NCBI GenBank assembly: GCA_905221605.1
Contig: CAJNDS010002419.1
Location: forward strand, 119,650-183,649
Length of the DNA stretch: 64,000 bases
Origin: Symbiodinium natans
Taxonomy: Eukaryota; Sar; Dinophyceae; Suessiales; Symbiodiniaceae
Direction: 5' to 3'
The first letter of the stretch is position 1. Each line of letters opens with the position of its first letter. Of the stretch, positions 20,630 to 31,891 are shown one piece after another. The notes below the pieces were generated by a model, which had not been told where the DNA came from, did not search any database, and saw only the letters and a program-made list of their open reading frames with translations. The position numbers and the translations under genes were made by a program.

Positions 20630-23600
20630 CATGTAGCTCTAGCACACTTTGAAGTAAGAGATAGACAAGTTGTTTCATAGCCTGAAGAGGGGCGAAGGGC
20701 TCTCTCATTTCCGATTACGAGGTAGAGGTGAGCTATCTCATTTCTTAGAAACATAGAGGAGATCTCATTTCCACGACAGAGACATCTTTCACTCAGGAGA
20801 GAACGCAAGCTGTTTCATTTCCAAGAAAATAGAGGAGCTCTATCATGTCGCATTAGAAGTGAGAAGCTCTGCACTAAAAGATAGAAGGCATCGATTCGTT
20901 TCCCTTTTTCTTTTGCTTATCAAAGGGTCTTTTCAGTTCGAACACAGGATTTCTTTCATGCCCTATAAGAAGGATCGAGGAGCTCTTTCATCTGAGAGAT
21001 AGAAGAACGCATTCATGAAGTATACACGAGCTCATTTCTCGTCAAGAGGCAGAGGCGTGCCCAGCTCTACCATTACCTAACTCTTACCTGAAATTTCTCT
21101 ATCTCGCAATAGGTCATGAGAGACCTCCTTTTTCACGCTGCAGGAAATGAGAGAGTTCTCTTCTATGTCGATTTTCAGAAATAGCTTCGCAGCTTCTCTA
21201 TCAATGAAGAGTTTTGAAGGCCACTCTGGGCCATTCTCTGTCCATCAAATGGGACATGACATAACGCATCACTCGCTATCGTTTACGTGATAGAGTTTCG
21301 CTATCTCTGAATAGGTCATCTGAAAGCTCCTCTGTATCTTTGCAGCAAGTGAAGGAGCTCCTTGCCTCTTCTGCAAGAGCCCTCCGCTTCCTATTTTGCA
21401 ATGAGCAAGCTCTTTTATCTCCTCTGGTTCCTAATAGGTCATGAGCGGGCTTCCCTCTCTCCTTCTCTTTTAGGGGATAGAGGAGGTTTTTTCATGTTGC
21501 GTTAACAGCTAGAGGACATCATTTATATCCATTCTGTCATTTCGTATGAGAAGATACAGGAGCTCATTCATCTCCTAGTCAGAGATTGAAGAACTCGTTC
21601 ACAAGAGATATAGATATAAGAAATCTCTCATACAATGTATAAGAGCTCTCTCATGTCCTACCTAGTTCATTTGCCGTCACCAGCGCTCAGCTCTACCATT
21701 TCGTATCTTTTATATGACATAGCTTCTCTATCTCGCAATAGGTCATGAGAGACCTCCTCTTTCTTTTGCAGGAAATGAGAGAGGTCTCTATCTACCTTTT
21801 GTGAAAGAGCTCCCTTTGTTCAATCACAAGAACTCATTCATAGAAGCTGTAAGAGCTCTCGAATGTACTTTCTTGTTAATTTCCCGTCGATAGGTAGAGG
21901 AGCTCACAGCTCTACCACATCCTACCCTTTACATGGAAGAGGCTCCTCTATCTCGTAGCGGGTCAAGAAAGATTGTCTCTATCTCTTTGCAGAACATTAG
22001 AGAGTCCTCTACCTACCTCTTGTGAAAGAGCTCCTTCACCTCAAAATCAAATGCCACAACTCGTCTATCTTTCACTGGGACATGAGACAGCTCCATTGTG
22101 AATTTCTATTCAGAAATAGCTGCTTCTCTATCGATGAAGAAATCATGCGAGTAGCCGTTTATCGATGCATAAGAAATGACATAGCTCTTCTACCTTTTTG
22201 CGACAGATCTCTTCTTTACCCGAAATGAAAGTTTGGAAGGCCATTCTCTATCCCTTGAATGGGGACACAACTCATCAGTCTCTATCGTTTACGTGAGAGA
22301 GTTTCGCTATCTCTGAACAGGTCATCTGAAAGCTCCTTTGTGTCTGCGCAGCAAGTGAAGGAGCTGCTTGCCTCTTCTGCAATAGCTCCTCCGCTTCCTA
22401 TTTTGCAATGAGCAACCTCTTCTATCTCCTTTGGTTCCTATTTCTCGTTTGCCATCACTAGGCAGAGGAGCTCTCAGCTCTACCATGACCTATCTTTTAC
22501 ATGAAAGAGGCTTCTCTATCTCGTAACGGTTCATGGAGTCATGACAGATCTTCTCTATCTCTTTGCAAGAAAAGAGAGAGTGCTCTACCTACCTCGTGTG
22601 AAAGAGCTCCTCCACCTTGTGATCGAGAGTGACAGAACTCGTCTATCTTTCAATGGTGCATGAGCCAGGTTTTTTGTTTGTATTTGAGAAAAAGCTTGTC
22701 TACCCGTGATATAATAAGAAATGAATAGCTCTTCTACCTTTCTGTGACAGATCTCTCCTTTATTCGAAATGAAAGTCTGGAAGGCCATTCTCTATCCCTG
22801 AAATGGGGCATGACATAACTTTTCAATCTCTATCGTTTACGTGATCGAGTTTCGCTATCTCTGAATAGGTCATCTGAAAGCTCCTCTGTATCTTTGCAGC
22901 AAGTGAAGGAGCTCCTTGCCTCTTCTGCAAGAGCCCTCCGCTTCCTCTTTTGCAATGAGCAAGCTCTTTATCTCCTCTGTTTCCTAACAGGTCATGAGAC
23001 AGCTCATTTCCACACTGTCATTTCGTATGCGAAGACACAGGAGCTCATTCATTTTCTATTCAGAGATTGAAGAACTCATTCATAAGAAATGTATGAGAGT
23101 TCTCTCATGTCCTATCTAACTGATTTCCCGTCACTAGGCAGAGGAGTCCTCAGCTCTACCATTTCTTATCTTTATATGACATAGCTTCTCTATCTCGCAA
23201 TAATCAGGTCGTGAGAGACCTCCTCTTTCTTTTACAGGAAATGAGAGAGGTCTCTATCTACCCTTTGTGAAAGAGCTCCCTTTGTTCACTGGCAAGAACT
23301 CATTCATGAAAGCTATAAGAGTTCCCGTCGATAGGTAAAGGAGCTCACAGCTCTTCTATATCTTACCCTTCACATGAAAGAGGCTCTCTATCTCGTAGCG
23401 GGTCATGAAAGATCGTCTCTATCTCTTTGCCGGACATGAGAGAGTCCTCTACCTACCTCTTGTGAAAGAGCTCCCCCACCTCGTAACGTACAAAGACAGA
23501 ACTCGTCTATCTTTCAATGGGACATGATCCGTCTCTTTGGTTTTGGTTGAGAAAAGCTTCTCTATCCATGAAGCAAACATGAAAGAAGCCGATTGTCTCT

Positions 23601-24380
23601 AGGCTGCTTATCGCTTCGTAGGAAATGACATAGCTCTTTTACCTTTTTGCGAGAGATCAACCCTAATTGAAGGTTTCGAAGGCCTATCCCTGAAATGGAG
23701 CGTCGCATAACTCATCAGTCTCTCTCGCTTACGTGAGACAGCATTTATTCTATTTCGTAACAGGTCATCTAAACGCTCTTCTATGCGTTTGTAGAAGTAA
23801 AAGAGCTCCTTGCCTCTTGTGCAAAAGCTCCTCCGCATCCTAAAGAGCAATGAGCAAGCTCTTCTATCTCCTCTCTCTTGAATAGGTCATGAGAGGGCTC
23901 CCCTCCCTCTGGTTGAGGGAATGACAGAGCTCCTCCGCCCCTTACGAAAGAGCCTTTCTCCTGCTTGAAAAGCTGCGGGCGGGTGCTCTGGCGCCTCGTA
24001 GGTTTGGGAGGGCTCCTTTTCACATCTTTATCTTTCCGACTCCGAGATATAGGAGCTCATTTTTTCGAAAGTGGTAGCAGAGATCTCTCATTTCCAAGAG
24101 ATCTTTGTCACTCAGGGAGAAAGCAAGGTTTTGATTTCAAAGAAATGGAGGAGCTCTTTCATGTCCCATTAAGAGTGTGGAGCGCTCTCATTACGCATGA
24201 AAAGATTGATGACATGGATTCGTTACCATTCTTTAACTTTTCTCGAAGGGTCTTTTCTTTTCATATGCAGGATCTCTTTCATTTCCTATGAGAAGATAGA
24301 GGAGCTCTTTCATCTCAAAGATAGAAGAATGCATTCATAAACGGTATAAGAGCTCTCCCATGAACTATATCTCATCGTAG
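20630..24380. repeat. Degenerate higher-order repeat rich in GAGCTC and CTCTATCTC
   Basis: Long imperfect copies recur. The block with CGTTTACGTGA...GGTCATCTGAAAGCTCC...GCAAGTGAAGGAGCT appears near 21285, 22290, 22835 and, diverged, 23725. The block GAGACCTCCTCTTTCTTTT...GAAATGAGAGAGGTCTC appears near 21755 and 23215. The block ATCTCTTTGCA...GAGAGTCCTCTACCTACCTC appears near 21985, 22555 and 23420. Spacing between related copies ranges from about 550 to 1470 bp. Short open frames are scattered on both strands and none is gene-like. Confidence 0.8.
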
Positions 24381-24880
24381 GGGGCATAGGAGTCTTAGGG
24401 GGCTCAGGATTCGCGTGCAGGGTGTAGGGTTTATAGGGCTACGGGAATTTAATGGAGGGTGTATTTGTGTAGTCTGCCTATTACCGTAACAAACCCGTGA
24501 CATAACCCAGAGCCATTACTTGCAAGACTGCTTCTTGAAAGCAAGAGCGCTAGTGTCTAACCATTGTACATTCCTACATGAGATACCCCACCACATCTTG
24601 AAAACACCTCTTTCTCCAAGGGTTTACTGGGGCATTAAGGAACAAGAACGTGATGGTTTCAGCACCAAAGTAAGGGAATAGCAAAGGGTTTCCAGGGAAA
24701 ACTTCCCTGATGCAACCGGTCTCTATCTCACAAGAGGTCATGAGAGACCTCCTGTATCACATTGCAGGAATGAGAGAGTTCTCCACCATGTTTGTTTTCC
24801 GAAATAGCTTCTCTATCAATGAAGAGTTTTGAAGGTCGCCCTGGGCCATTCTCTGTCCGATAAATGAGACATGACATAAC
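24381..24880. other. Unassigned transition
   Basis: This contains unique-looking sequence to about 24700, then another copy of the GAGCTC-family repeat (GAGAGACCTCCTGTATC...AATGAAGAGTTTTGAAGG, similar to 21115-21240). No coding region is recognised. Confidence 0.5.
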
Positions 24881-26400
24881 TCATTAGTCTCTATTAAGAG
24901 AGTCTCTATCACAACTATATGAAAAATCCTTCCTACATCTTGAAGGCGTCCCTTTCTTTAAGGGATGAATGGGGAAATTAAGGGAAAGAAAGGGTGATGG
25001 TTTCAGCACGAAAGTAAGGGAATAGAAAAGGGAACGCGATAAAGATGCACGAAGGCTTAAAGAGGCCCAGAAAATCAAGAAATTAACGAGGATGGTTAAT
25101 TGCTTGAATTTCTCTAATTTCTCACAGAGAGGCTTAGCAATTAAAAAGCCAGAGAAATTAATTAATTTCATTACTTTCTTTAATTTCTTTTAGTTAGTCT
25201 CGCAACCCCACGCGGCTACCGGATGTTTTTTGTTAATTTCTTTAATTTCTCACAGAGAGGCCTAGAAAATAAAGAAATTACAAAAATTAATTACCCGGCT
25301 CACGGGATTAGTTTAAATAAAAGAAATTAATGAAATTGATCAAGTTAAAGAAATTGATTAATGTATTTAGTTTCTTTGATTTCTCACAGATAGGCTCTGA
25401 AAGTAGAGAAACTACAGAAATTAATTTCATTAATTTCTCACAGAGAGGCCCAGAAATTAAAGAAATTAATGACATTAATTAATTTCTTTAATTTCTTTAA
25501 TTTCTCACATAGAGGCCCAGAAATTCGAGAAATTAAAGAAATTAATTAATTTCATTAATTTCTTTCTTTAATTTCTTTAATTTCTTTAATTTCTTTTAAC
25601 TAGTCTCGCAAGCCCGAAGGGCTACCGGAATTTATTTCTTTAATTTCTTTAATTTCGCACAGAGAGGCCCATAAACTAAAGAAATTAAAGAAATTAAAGA
25701 AATTAATTAAAGAAATTAAAGAAATTAATTGGGGGAGCCCCCCCGGCTCACGGGACTAATTTAAATAAATTAAAGAAATTAATGAAATTAATGAAATTAA
25801 AGAAATTAATTAATTTCTTTAATTTCTTTAATTTCGCACAGAGAGGCCCAGAAATAAAAGAAATTAATGAAATTAATTAATTTCTTTAATTTCTTTAATT
25901 TCTCACAGAGAGGCCCAGAAATTAAAGAAATTAATGAAATTAATTAATTTCTTTAATTTCTTTATTTTCTCACAGAGAGGCCCAGAAATTAAAGAAATTA
26001 AAGAAATTAATTAATTTCATTAATTTCTTTAATTTCTTTAATTTCATTGATTTCTTTTAATTAGTCTCGCAAGCCCGAAGGGCTACCGGAATTAATTTCT
26101 TTAATTTCTTTAATTTCTCACAGAGAGGCCCAGAAATTAAAGAAATTAAAGAAATTAAAGAAATTAATTGGGGGCCCCCCCCCGGCTCACGGGACTAATT
26201 AAAATAAATTAAAGAAATTAATGAAATTAATGAAATTACAGAAATTAATTAATTTCTTTAATTTCTTTAATTTCGCACAGAGAGGCCCAGAAATTAAAGA
26301 AATTAATGAAATTAATTAATTTCTTTAATTTCTTTAATTTCTCATAGGGAGGCCCAGAAATTAAAGAAATTAATGAAATTAATTAATTTCTTTAATTTCT
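24880..26400. repeat. AT-rich palindromic satellite with GC hairpin modules
   Basis: TTTCTTTAATTTC units alternate with their complement GAAATTAAAGAAA, producing long palindromes, punctuated by CACAGAGAGGCCCAGAAA. Two GC-rich modules recur: GTCTCGCAAGCCCGAAGGGC (about 25197, 25605, 26066; AGCCC-GAA-GGGCT forms a stem-loop) and CGGCTCACGGGACTAATT (about 25295, 25752, 26183). The higher-order period is roughly 410-465 bp. The array runs straight into the N gap. Confidence 0.9.
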
Positions 26401-26500
26401 NNNNNNNNNNNNNNNNNNNNNNNNNNNNNNNNNNNNNNNNNNNNNNNNNNNNNNNNNNNNNNNNNNNNNNNNNNNNNNNNNNNNNNNNNNNNNNNNNNNN
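26401..26500. other. Assembly gap (100 N)
   Basis: Exactly 100 N, a conventional placeholder of unknown true length. It separates the AT satellite from unique coding-like sequence and truncates the minus-strand ORF to its right. Confidence 1.
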
Positions 26501-27003
26501 ATGGTGCCGTGAAACTCCTGAAACGTCTCTACGGCCGAGCATCGAGCTAAGAAGTCCTCTAGGCTGCTGTTCAGCCTTTGCAAGGACTTTGCATGCTGCT
26601 GGAGCTGTGCTGTGGCTTTCAAGTCGACTTTCCGCCAATCCTCAAAGCGGGACTGGAACGTAGACACATGGGCATTATCGAAAACGGCCTGCAAGGCACG
26701 AATGCACTCTGAAGCTTCGGCTAGAAAGCTGCTTCTCATCAGCCTCTCGTCTTCCCGATGCTGTGACGTTGACGACATTCGGCTCTTTGGCGGAGTGATG
26801 GTCGGCGCTGAAATCGGCGACCGATCACTCCCACATACAAGCTCATGGCGCTGCGAATCCGACGCCAGCTTTAACGCTGTATCCTGCAAGAAACGATGAG
26901 ACGGCCAAGGAGACTCCGTTCCATCACCACATTGCGGCAACTTCACATGCTCCATGGCAAGACGAACACTGCGGAAAACGTGTAATTCGCAATGCTCTGC
27001 CAC
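26501..27003 (-). CDS. Partial uncharacterised ORF running into the gap
   Basis: A minus-strand frame is open from at least 27003 to the gap edge. It encodes a hydrophilic protein with a Ser-rich linker followed by a helix-rich stretch (ECIRALQAVFDN, LQQHAKSLQRLNSSLEDFLA) that could form a coiled coil. The first listed codon is GTG and the frame stays open further upstream, so the true start or exon boundary is not known. It lies downstream of MAGOH on the same strand, about 370 bp away. Composition is protein-like, but no family is recognised and the C-terminus is lost in the gap. Confidence 0.45.
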
Positions 27004-27370
27004 ATTTTGTGAACTAGGTGTGCTGATGCTGCAGGGGCAGGATTGCCTAAAATGTTTCGTGATATTGACCAGCTGATTGCATCATCAAGCAATTAAGCAA
27101 TTAGTCCTGAGGCCAGCTTTGTTCGTGACCTTCGAAGCAAGCAGGCAAACAGACAAGCAGGTAGTCAGGTACCAAAACAAAAGAGCAAGTGGATCAAGAA
27201 GCTGCTCACAAGTGCAGGTTCCTTGCATACTTTTTGGAAAGTGCCCTCGGCTGCACATCAATCCTCATAGCCCGTCAGTCATCCTGTTCACACCACTTCC
27301 AGCCTACTCGGAACAGTTCGGACTGGTGCAAGCATCGGGTGCATCAGTGTGTGGTCTCCCGCTCAGCCCC
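27004..27370. other. Intergenic spacer between minus-strand ORFs
   Basis: No convincing gene is seen. Plus-strand open frames here are antisense shadows without protein-like features. Confidence 0.5.
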
Positions 27371-27817
27371 TCAGACCGGCTTGATCCTGAAATGCAGACC
27401 GATGAGGCTGAACACGAAGCACTTCAGGTCCTGCACCAAGTAGTAGAAGACTCGGAGGCCTTCTGGATCCTTTGAGGCCTGGACGTCTGCTAGCGATCCG
27501 ATCTTGGAGGTGGTGAATGAGATGTGTTCCTTCCCACATACGACCTCCAGTTCTTGCCGACCGATGCGATCTGGTGCTGGCCAGTGGTTGTCATCCTCCT
27601 TCAGGATCTCAGAGTCTTCGATCATCTTCCTGAGTTCCTTCATCACTGCTTGTGTTACGTGCGCCTCTTTTCGGATCATCACATCGTTCTTGTAATTGGA
27701 GTTGTTTGCGTACCGCAAGCGACCGTCCGGCCTGAACTCGAACTCCAAAAACTCATGCCCGAACTTGCCCTTGTGACCCACGTAGTAGCGCACATAGAAG
27801 TCCTCTTCTTCAGCCAT
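27371..27817 (-). CDS. MAGOH: Mago nashi homolog, exon junction complex core protein
   Basis: The 148-codon ORF begins with ATG at 27817 and ends with TGA at 27371. It matches the Mago nashi family along its whole length: [20 protein letters not shown] near the N-terminus, then [42 protein letters not shown] and, at the end, [19 protein letters not shown] and [13 protein letters not shown]. Family knowledge: MAGOH (about 146 residues in animals) pairs with Y14/RBM8A, and the dimer locks eIF4A3 on spliced mRNA. Length and conserved termini indicate an intact protein. The gene is intronless here, which is compatible with retroposition, but I see no spliced-leader relic immediately upstream. Repeat-rich DNA surrounds it, with one partial ORF downstream on the same strand. 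Confidence 0.97.
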   Translation of the reverse strand: MAEEEDFYVRYYVGHKGKFGHEFLEFEFRPDGRLRYANNSNYKNDVMIRKEAHVTQAVMKELRKMIEDSEILKEDDNHWPAPDRIGRQELEVVCGKEHISFTTSKIGSLADVQASKDPEGLRVFYYLVQDLKCFVFSLIGLHFRIKPV

Positions 27818-29400
27818 GATGCCCTACTGCACCTTTCTGTGCTGATTGCAGTGGGTTTCGCACCTCTTTGGGCCAACACATTGCCAACGAAGCTGATGCC
27901 GCAAAAACGTTCGAAACCGACATGTGATGTTACATGTTGTCAAAGTAACATGTGCAGCATGTATATTTGAATAAGATGTTGCCTTTACGCATGAACCTTT
28001 TTGCAAGTCATGTCATGAAACCCTGGTCCATCTCAAACCCCTCACTGGAAGAGTTTGATTGCAAAACATATGACGTGGGCCAGTGTAATTTCGGGAGCTT
28101 TATTGCATGCAACTCACACATGTTATAAAGTATGCAACCATAATGCGCGCGCGTTGCCGACAGCAGATCCTTCTGGCTTAGCCTATCAGCATTGTAACGA
28201 CTTGCCTGCAGCAAATTTTCCTGTGCTTACGACAAAGGGCTGATAAACAAGCTGTCATGGCACCCATCGATGCTTGCTGCTTTTGCTGTCCCACTGAAAG
28301 CTTTCGAAACCATAGGCTTGAAGCACATGGTGTGACCACAATCCGACGCTGTCGTTCGCTGATGGAGGCCTAGCCCAACGCTGATGGCCTAGGTGGCATG
28401 TTCTGCCGAACGGCCTGGCACCCGGGCTACAATTTGTTGCAAAACATCCCCCTCTTCTCAGCTGGCAAGCTCCAGTAAGTGGCCCAGTGTTGATGCATCT
28501 TCAATATGGGCTAAACAATCAGCCCACCCAAGGCAAACAAACTCAAGTCTTGTCAGGGCCCTTTGGGCAACAAGGCCTTGGGACCGTTTTTTGAATTCTG
28601 AATTGTGCGAATGGGCCGGTGCTTTGCCTGCCTTCCTTGTTTACAACGTCACAATCACAGGGGGGAAGGCCGAATTGCACATGGAATTGGACTGGGCGCC
28701 CCCCTTTTTCCCAAGAAGCACTCCCCCCCCCCTCGTTAGACGGAGCTCATTTTCGGAAAACGCCTCTTGTGCAATGCTTTGGGAAAGCTACAATCTTGTT
28801 CTGTGCCAGTGCACCACTGACAGCACTTGATTATGAGAAAACACACTCCCGTTTGAACGCAATTAAATGCAAAACATTGCAAAACCATAAGCATCTATGT
28901 GCGTATAGGGCCTTGTATAAGAAGCCGCATCTTTTTCACACCGCCGACTTCTGCGCATCTCCCTCTCATTTCACCTTCTCCTCAGCGTTCTCCCACTCCC
29001 CTTTTCATTTCATCATTCCTTTTCAGCCGCAACGCGTTTGTCCCAAAGTACAAGCAAAGACGCTCCTGAAAAATCCCCGATTCTCGCAAAGCAGGGCGAA
29101 AAGCTGTCCATCCTGCGTTTACAGCGTAAAATCAGAATAAAAGCCATAAGAGACATTCCCAACGTTGAGTCCACGAACAGCGACACATACCCGAGAGGGC
29201 TCGCGTGACAACGTAACCTTGCAAGGATAGGCTGTTGGTTCAGCGATTTGAGGCCACAGGCGGCACAATGAACCGATGAAGTCAAAAGCTTTTAAGCACT
29301 AGCCATCGGATCGAGCTTCCTCTGCCGGTGCTGCACCAGTTCCTCATGCTACAGATTTGTCTCCACCCAACTGATCCAGCAGAATCCCCAACCCTCGCAC
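27818..29400. other. Unassigned unique sequence
   Basis: Several open frames of 60-170 codons occur on both strands (for example 28393-28830 and 28619-29140 plus), but they overlap one another and have atypical composition, non-ATG starts or no recognisable motifs. I see no supported gene. Short C-runs occur at 28700-28735. Confidence 0.45.
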
Positions 29401-29409
29401 AACTGTGGC

Positions 29410-29590
29410 TCCGACCCCCCGCCCCGATACCCCGAACCCCCCCCCCCCACCCCGACCCCGCCCGACCCCCCTCGTGTCACGTCTTCGTGTTGTGTCGTGT
29501 CATTCTTCGTATCGTGTCCTTGTGTCGTGTCCTCTGCCGTGCCTGCGTGTCATGTCTTCGTGTCGTGTCCTCGTGTCTTCATCTTGCAGA
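29410..29590 (+). repeat. C-rich stretch and CGTGTC-type minisatellite
   Basis: A C-rich tract (29413-29470) is followed by degenerate copies of TCGTGTCCTCGTGTCATGTC (29475-29580). The open frames with Cys/Val/Ser/Arg repeats here reflect the repeat. Confidence 0.8.
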
Positions 29591-30083
29591 CTGCAACTGG
29601 CTCACTAGCACTCCAACAGGCTCACGTTTACTCGTGGAGCGGGTCCCATCCACGGGCGAAAAGATTGACTGGTCCACTGGTCCACTTTGGCAAGTCGGCT
29701 GAAAAGCAGTGGAGATACCATTGCGGCGAGTGTCCAAACTACGGGAGGTCCGACTGCAGGGGATTGCTGGCCATTCTCAATGCTGTTACGCAGCTTGATG
29801 AGTTCATCACTCCTTTGGTGTGGAACTGGAACTCCCAACGCTTCAGCGGTTTCCCTGGACGGAAACCGTTGGGCCTCATCCATGGTCTCCGTCGTGTTGC
29901 GATGCCGCCCTGGTACCGGGGCTTGGGGCTTGGTTATGGGCTTTGCGACTGGTTTCAATCCACGCTGAGGGTTGCCTGACGCACTATGCGAAAAGCAGCG
30001 CGCGTCACTTTTGATCCGGCTAGTGGCTAATGTATCACACACGGGTTGATACAAAGCTCAGCTGTTGGCCGGGCACTGGACGC
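29591..30083. other. Unassigned sequence
   Basis: Open frames of up to 160 codons exist on both strands (29497-29979 plus, 29605-30054 minus), but they overlap in antisense and show no domain. No supported gene. Confidence 0.4.
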
Positions 30084-30272
30084 ATGCACCCACGCACGCA
30101 TGCACCCATGCACAAACCCATGCACCCGTGCACCCGTGCACCCATGCACCCATGCACCCATGCACCCATGCACCCATGCACCCATGCACCCATGCACCCA
30201 TGCACCCATGCACCCATGCACCCATGCACCCATGCACCCATACCCATATGCACCCATGCACCCATTCATCGT
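30084..30272 (+). repeat. CCCATGCA octamer array
   Basis: About 20 copies of the 8-bp unit CCCATGCA occur with few variants. Three units make 24 bp or eight codons, so the array is open in several frames on both strands (MHPCTHAP-type on plus, MGAWVHGC-type on minus). The long minus-strand frame 30058-30801 derives largely from this and the next repeat. Confidence 0.95.
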
Positions 30273-30289
30273 GCATGGGTACACCACGC

Positions 30290-30830
30290 ACCCAAGCAAG
30301 GCAACAATGCAACAATGGAACAAGGCAACAATGCAACAACGCAGCAATGTAACAATGCTGTAATGCAGTAAAATTAAATTGTAGCAATGCAGCAACGCAG
30401 CACGCAGCACTGGAACAACGCAACACTGCAGCAATGCAACAATGCAAACAAAGCGACGGGGGCAACGCAGCTATCAGCAATGACAGCACTGACACAGCAA
30501 TGACGCAGCCATGATGCAGCAATGCAACACAATGCAACACGGCAAAGCAAACACGAAACAATGCAAAACAACATGCAACACAATGCCACACAATGCAAGA
30601 TTGCAACACAACGCAGAACCATGCAGAAAAAAACAACGCAACAAAATCAAGGACAATGCAAAGCAAAATGCAAAACCACATGCAAAACAAAAAACACACA
30701 AAACAATTCAAACAACATCGCAGAACAATGCAAAACAAAAAGCAAAAGATGCACAATGCAAAAGAACACAAAAACACAACAACAGCACAACGCAAATACA
30801 AAAAACACAGAAGAAGGCAACGCCTTTAGG
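30290..30830 (+). repeat. Degenerate CAACAATGCAA repeat
   Basis: Imperfect repeats of AATGCAACA/CAAAACAATGC fill this stretch. Strong A/C strand asymmetry produces long Gln/Asn/Lys/Thr-rich frames on plus and Cys/Leu/Phe-rich frames on minus, which are not gene-like. Confidence 0.85.
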
Positions 30831-31257
30831 CAAAAAGAGTTACTAGCAAAGTCTCCGGCGTCCCCAAGAACTCAAGCACCACGCACGCTGAAGGTCGGTT
30901 TCGAACCACCTGCCTGAGGTTCTTGGTGTTCAGCCCAAGCTCATGTTTGTCGTTGAAGCGCAAAAATGTGCCCTTCAGTAAATGAAGTCAGCGGAAAGAC
31001 AAAATTGACCGAACATTTGTTGCGTCAAGCTGTGTCGAACTGCTAACCGGAAACAGATTTGGCAACCACGTACGGTTTTTGCTTATGGCTGTCTTATGGC
31101 TGTTATTGCACTCGTAACACAGTTTTTTTGTTTTTTTGTTGTTCTTCTTCACTCTTTTTGCAATTCCACTGGCATTCTGAAGAACTTGGTGTGAAGACAT
31201 TTGGTTTTCATCTTGTTAACATGTCTTGAGACGGTTTTTCCAAGTCTTTTTTTTGAA
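30831..31257. other. Unassigned sequence
   Basis: No gene, RNA or clear repeat is recognised. Confidence 0.4.
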
Positions 31258-31860
31258 GCGGGCGCCTCTTTACTACATCAGTAGCACAGTAGGCCGTTCT
31301 TGTGGGTCTTGCAACTAGGTGTATTGCCATAAGAAGCAGGAAGAACAAGAAGAACGAACACCACCACCTAACCAACCAAACAACCCAGCAACAACCAAAA
31401 GAGGAAGCGACCAAACTACTAGGTTCCCCGCGCTTAGTACTCAACGTCGTCAATATCCAAAAGACTTCCATGCCGCACCAAGCTGTGCAGGCAAGTTGCA
31501 AAATGCGAATGTATTCCAGAAATCAAAACACCATTTTGTAGACATTTGCTTCACATCGATCGCAAAGAAATCCACAAACCAACGGAGCCATCCATCCCTT
31601 CCAGCAGGAAGGGTTGGCCGTGCTTTATGGTGGTCATTTTTTTTGGACTGACGCCTCTTTTCTACATCAGTAGCACAGTAGGCCGGTCTTGTTGGGCTCG
31701 ACGTAAAGGGTGAAACAAAGTCAGCGCACACAATCCGCCAGACACACCAAGCAACCACCAAGCAAACAAACACCAAAGAAAACAAAGCGAGCAATCGCGC
31801 TAAACGACTAGATACCCCACGGACTCAGTACTCGAAGTCGTCAATGAAGTTCCGGTTCAC
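31258..31860 (+). repeat. Direct duplication, about 389-bp period
   Basis: CGCCTCTTTACTACATCAGT (31263) and CGCCTCTTTTCTACATCAGT (31652) start two copies that continue through GTAGCACAGTAGGCC. Both later contain CCAACCAAACAACC/CCACCAAGCAAACAAAC-like runs, a CTAGGTTCCCC/CTAGATACCCC word and TTAGTACTC/CAGTACTC followed by GTCGTCAAT. A related word (CAGTACTCGAAA) lies at 33051, just left of element 1. Confidence 0.75.
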
Positions 31861-31891
31861 AAGGAAGCACAGTGGGGGGAATCGCAAAATT

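Noticed and set aside
20630-24380. CRISPR-like array
   Set aside because: Repeats are long, degenerate and shuffled, without constant repeats and unique spacers, and the DNA is eukaryotic.
30027-30801. ORFs of 76-247 codons on both strands
   Set aside because: They follow from the stop-free CCCATGCA array and the A/C-rich repeat, overlap in antisense and have repeat composition.
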